NCBI RefSeq assembly: GCF_014647495.1
Contig: NZ_BMPH01000018.1
Coordinates: 1 to 64,000, forward strand
From: Glutamicibacter protophormiae
GTDB lineage: Bacteria > Actinomycetota > Actinomycetes > Actinomycetales > Micrococcaceae
DNA: 64,000 bases
Direction: 5' to 3'
The position numbers and the translations under genes are program-made. Below, piece after piece: positions 62,195 to 64,000 of this stretch. Positions within the stretch are counted from its first letter, which is position 1, and each line of letters opens with the position of its first letter. The notes beneath the pieces were generated by a model. It saw only the letters and a list, made by a program, of their open reading frames with translations, searched no databases and had not been told where the DNA came from.

Positions 62195-63153
62195 GGCAAC
62201 TCTCCCTTCAATGCGCGGGCGATGGTACGGGTGTCGTGGGTGATCAGGTCGAGGTAGGTCGGCACGGGCCCGTCGGCGGCCGACAGCGAGTCGACGTAGA
62301 GCGTCCCGCCGTAGACCGCGTCGGTGGACTCCACCACCCGCTGCATGGCGGCGTCCGACACCGTGGATTCGCAGAACACCGCCGGCACCTGCTGTTCGCG
62401 CACGGCGTCGATGGCCGCGGCCACCTTGCGCGGAGTGGCCTGCGATTCCGCATTGACGGCCCACAGGTACTTCTCCGTCAGCCCGACATCGCGGGCCAGA
62501 TAGCTGAAGGCGCCTTCGCAGGTCACCAGGGTCCGGTGGGATTCGGGGATCTGCGTGAGCGAGGCCGCCAGCTCGTCATGCACAGCCTGGAGCTTGCTCT
62601 GGTACTGCGCGGCGTTGGCGCGGTAGTCAGAGGCGTGTTCCGGGTCCAGCTCGCTGAACGCCTCGGCAATGCGCCCGGCGTACTTCTGCACGTTCAGCGG
62701 ACTCATCCAGGCATGCGGGTTCGGTTTCCCCGAGCCTTCCTCGTCCGCGATGTCGATGACCTCGACGCCGTCACTGACCGTGACGTGCGGGGCGGGGTTG
62801 TCGGCCACGAATTGCGCGAACCACGCTTCGAGGTTCAGCCCGTTGTCAAGAATCAGGTCAGCGCGCGAGGCCCGGCGCAGGTCGTCCGGGGTCGGTTCGT
62901 AGCCGTGGATCTCGGCGCCCAGCCGGGTCACCGATTCCACCCGCAGATGCTCCCCTGCCACGTTCTGCGCGATATCTGCCAGCACCGTGAACGTCGTCAA
63001 GACCACCGGTCGGTCATCGGGCTCCACTGGCTGCGGTTCGGCGGCGGTGCCGCCGGAGCAGCCCGCGAGAAACAGCAGCATCAGCGGCACAATCCCGAGG
63101 CGCAGCAGCAGGCCCTGGCCCCGCCGCCGGCGCGAGTGAGTTTTCACCAACAA
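62191..63153 (-). CDS. mntA: Manganese-type ABC transporter substrate-binding lipoprotein
   Basis: A 320-aa cluster A-I binding protein: lipobox LAGC (Cys32), then VLTTFTVLADIAQNVAGEHLRVESVTRLGAEIHGYEPTPDDLRRASRADLILDNGLNLEAWFAQF, closest to Mn-type MntA/SitA/PsaA (IHGYEPTP). PNPHAWMSPLN gives a second His. The metal could also be zinc. The start is TTG 63153 or GTG 63147. A palindromic operator sits 80 bp upstream. Confidence 0.88.
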   Translation of the reverse strand: MLVKTHSRRRRGQGLLLRLGIVPLMLLFLAGCSGGTAAEPQPVEPDDRPVVLTTFTVLADIAQNVAGEHLRVESVTRLGAEIHGYEPTPDDLRRASRADLILDNGLNLEAWFAQFVADNPAPHVTVSDGVEVIDIADEEGSGKPNPHAWMSPLNVQKYAGRIAEAFSELDPEHASDYRANAAQYQSKLQAVHDELAASLTQIPESHRTLVTCEGAFSYLARDVGLTEKYLWAVNAESQATPRKVAAAIDAVREQQVPAVFCESTVSDAAMQRVVESTDAVYGGTLYVDSLSAADGPVPTYLDLITHDTRTIARALKGELP

Positions 63154-63232
63154 CCCTCGAATCCTTTTCCCTGCGCTCGCACGGCCTCGTTGCCGCGAAA
63201 GCGGGGCTCACATTCGGCCCCCTCATAGGATA

Positions 63233-63252
63233 ATGTTTGAGGGGTCAAACAT
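63233..63252 (-). promoter_or_regulatory. Palindromic operator in the mntA promoter, candidate MntR site
   Basis: ATGTTTGA and TCAAACAT are perfect complements around GGGG. Read on the minus strand it occupies the spacer between TTGGAT (-35-like) and TATCCT (-10-like), 18 bp apart, so a bound repressor would block polymerase. The MntR gene is in the same window. Confidence 0.65.
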
Positions 63253-63395
63253 CCAACCGGGATCGATCACCTCCCCTCTTCGCGACGTGGTTCTCCGTTT
63301 CGGGTGCGAGGGCAGACATCCGTCCTGGCCTATGGTCCCGAAACCGAGAAGGAACTCTCGGTGGTTGATTCCGCATTGAACACGGAGGGCACATC

Positions 63396-64000
63396 ATGAG
63401 CGACTGGGGAGAGGACGAATACACCGAAAACGCGGGGCAGCCCTCCGCCGCCACAGATACACCCCGCTCGCCTGGGCGGGTGTTTGGGCTCGACATTGGC
63501 GGGCTTGCCGGTGAATACGTTGATGCGGCGGTCAAGGCCTCGGTCCGCAAGCAGGTCAATAACGTGGCCACGGCCGCGGTCGACGAAGCCCTGACCGAGG
63601 AGCTGCTGGAATCCCTCAGGCAGCGAGCTGGCCAGGCGGCCGTGGCCGCCGTGACCGAACAGGTCGAGGCCAACGAGGCAGCCGACGAAGCCCAGGACGA
63701 CGAGGGCGAGGCGGAACCGGAGGAAACCCTCTACTACGGTTCCGTCGATGAGTTTGTCCGTGAGTACCTGCGCAATGTCTATCGACGGGCGATCAACGGC
63801 CGCTCGCGGGTCTGGGCTGCCCGGTGGTGGGAATACGACGAGGCAGTGATCCGGCTGGAAGCGCTCTGGCGTTCCTGGGAACACTTGCGCATGGACCCCA
63901 GCACCGGCATGAGCGCGTGGTGGCGCGACCACGCGGACCACCATATGGCGGTCTTACTGGACCCGGACGGGCCGTTTTCCTCGGCAGCGGACGCCGACGA
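63396..64000 (+). CDS. DUF4913-family protein, partial (runs off the right edge)
   Basis: An open frame from ATG 63396, with GGAGG seven bases upstream, runs to the end of the window without a stop (201 complete codons). The N-terminal ~100 residues are a charged, partly helical region (AVKASVRKQVNNVATAAVDEALTEELLESLRQRAGQ). Residues ~110-195 match the DUF4913 pattern as I recall it: YYGSVDEFVREYLRNVYRR, WAARWWEYDEAVIRLEALWRSWEHLRMD, then STGMSAWWRDHADHHMAVLLDPDGPF. Function unknown. The family is often carried by actinobacterial plasmids and integrative elements. Confidence 0.8.
   Translation, partial: MSDWGEDEYTENAGQPSAATDTPRSPGRVFGLDIGGLAGEYVDAAVKASVRKQVNNVATAAVDEALTEELLESLRQRAGQAAVAAVTEQVEANEAADEAQDDEGEAEPEETLYYGSVDEFVREYLRNVYRRAINGRSRVWAARWWEYDEAVIRLEALWRSWEHLRMDPSTGMSAWWRDHADHHMAVLLDPDGPFSSAADAD

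Overview
The window reads as a chromosomal segment of a high-GC actinobacterium, most likely a member of the Micrococcaceae (Arthrobacter/Glutamicibacter-like). The grounds are consistently GC-rich codon use, a mycothione reductase, a polyphosphate-type glucokinase, actinobacterial-style regulators and lipoproteins, and frequent GTG/TTG starts. The genus is inferred from gene content; no rRNA is present. I see no IS element, prophage or CRISPR array.

Layout. (1) 0-6.6 kb: proline use: putA on the minus strand, a divergent LysR regulator, and putP. (2) 6.8-14.2 kb: a TIGR01777-type epimerase, an ATP-grasp/serine-hydrolase overlapping pair, and a large Orn/Lys/Arg decarboxylase. (3) 14.4-18.3 kb: a double-AsnC regulator divergent from a three-gene operon of a DUF5058 membrane protein, a second membrane protein and an M20 amidohydrolase. 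(4) 18.3-21.8 kb: a minus-strand operon of tyrosine phosphatase, ROK repressor, ROK (polyphosphate) glucokinase and Cof-type HAD phosphatase. (5) 21.9-27.2 kb: an alcohol dehydrogenase with a CHY zinc-finger protein, then a minus-strand redox/stress operon (ferredoxin reductase, P1 peptidase, UspA, mycothione reductase). (6) 27.4-31.9 kb: an intracellular-type subtilase with a stand-alone inhibitor-like protein, then a Crp/Fnr regulator divergent from an HMA chaperone and a P1B ATPase. (7) 32-36.2 kb: idonate/gluconate dehydrogenases, an 814-bp gene-poor AT-rich stretch, a trimethylamine monooxygenase, and tRNA-Ala(GGC). (8) 36.4-48 kb: assorted metabolic and stress genes (VOC protein, MFS pump, EEP nuclease/phosphatase, AlkB, PfkB kinase, IclR, Dps, HutH, PanD, MpaB-like oxygenase). 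(9) 48-54 kb: a complete ribose operon rbsRACBKD with a 28-bp palindromic operator. (10) 54.2-63.2 kb: an MntR/DtxR regulator, a phosphonate cluster (phosphonatase-like HAD, GntR, FAD oxidoreductase, PhnDCE-type ABC importer) and a manganese-type ABC importer. (11) The right edge is entered by a DUF4913 gene, a family often found on actinobacterial mobile elements.

How it works together. The most coherent candidate system is the phosphonate cluster. An ABC importer brings in a phosphonate, an FAD enzyme of the type known from phosphonate clusters would oxidise an aminoalkylphosphonate to the aldehyde, and a HAD protein with phosphonatase hallmarks (Asp-x-Ala nucleophile motif and a MGxxK lysine) would split the C-P bond. 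All of it sits around a divergent GntR gene with two matching inverted repeats. The second is a metal/redox module: a Crp/Fnr protein with cysteines at 7 and 105, resembling the two-cysteine redox switch described for Lactobacillus FLP, divergent from a metal chaperone and a P1B ATPase whose promoter carries an FNR-like box centred about 41 bp upstream of the predicted start. The DUF5058/partner/M20 operon and the ATP-grasp/serine-hydrolase pair are the least explained loci.
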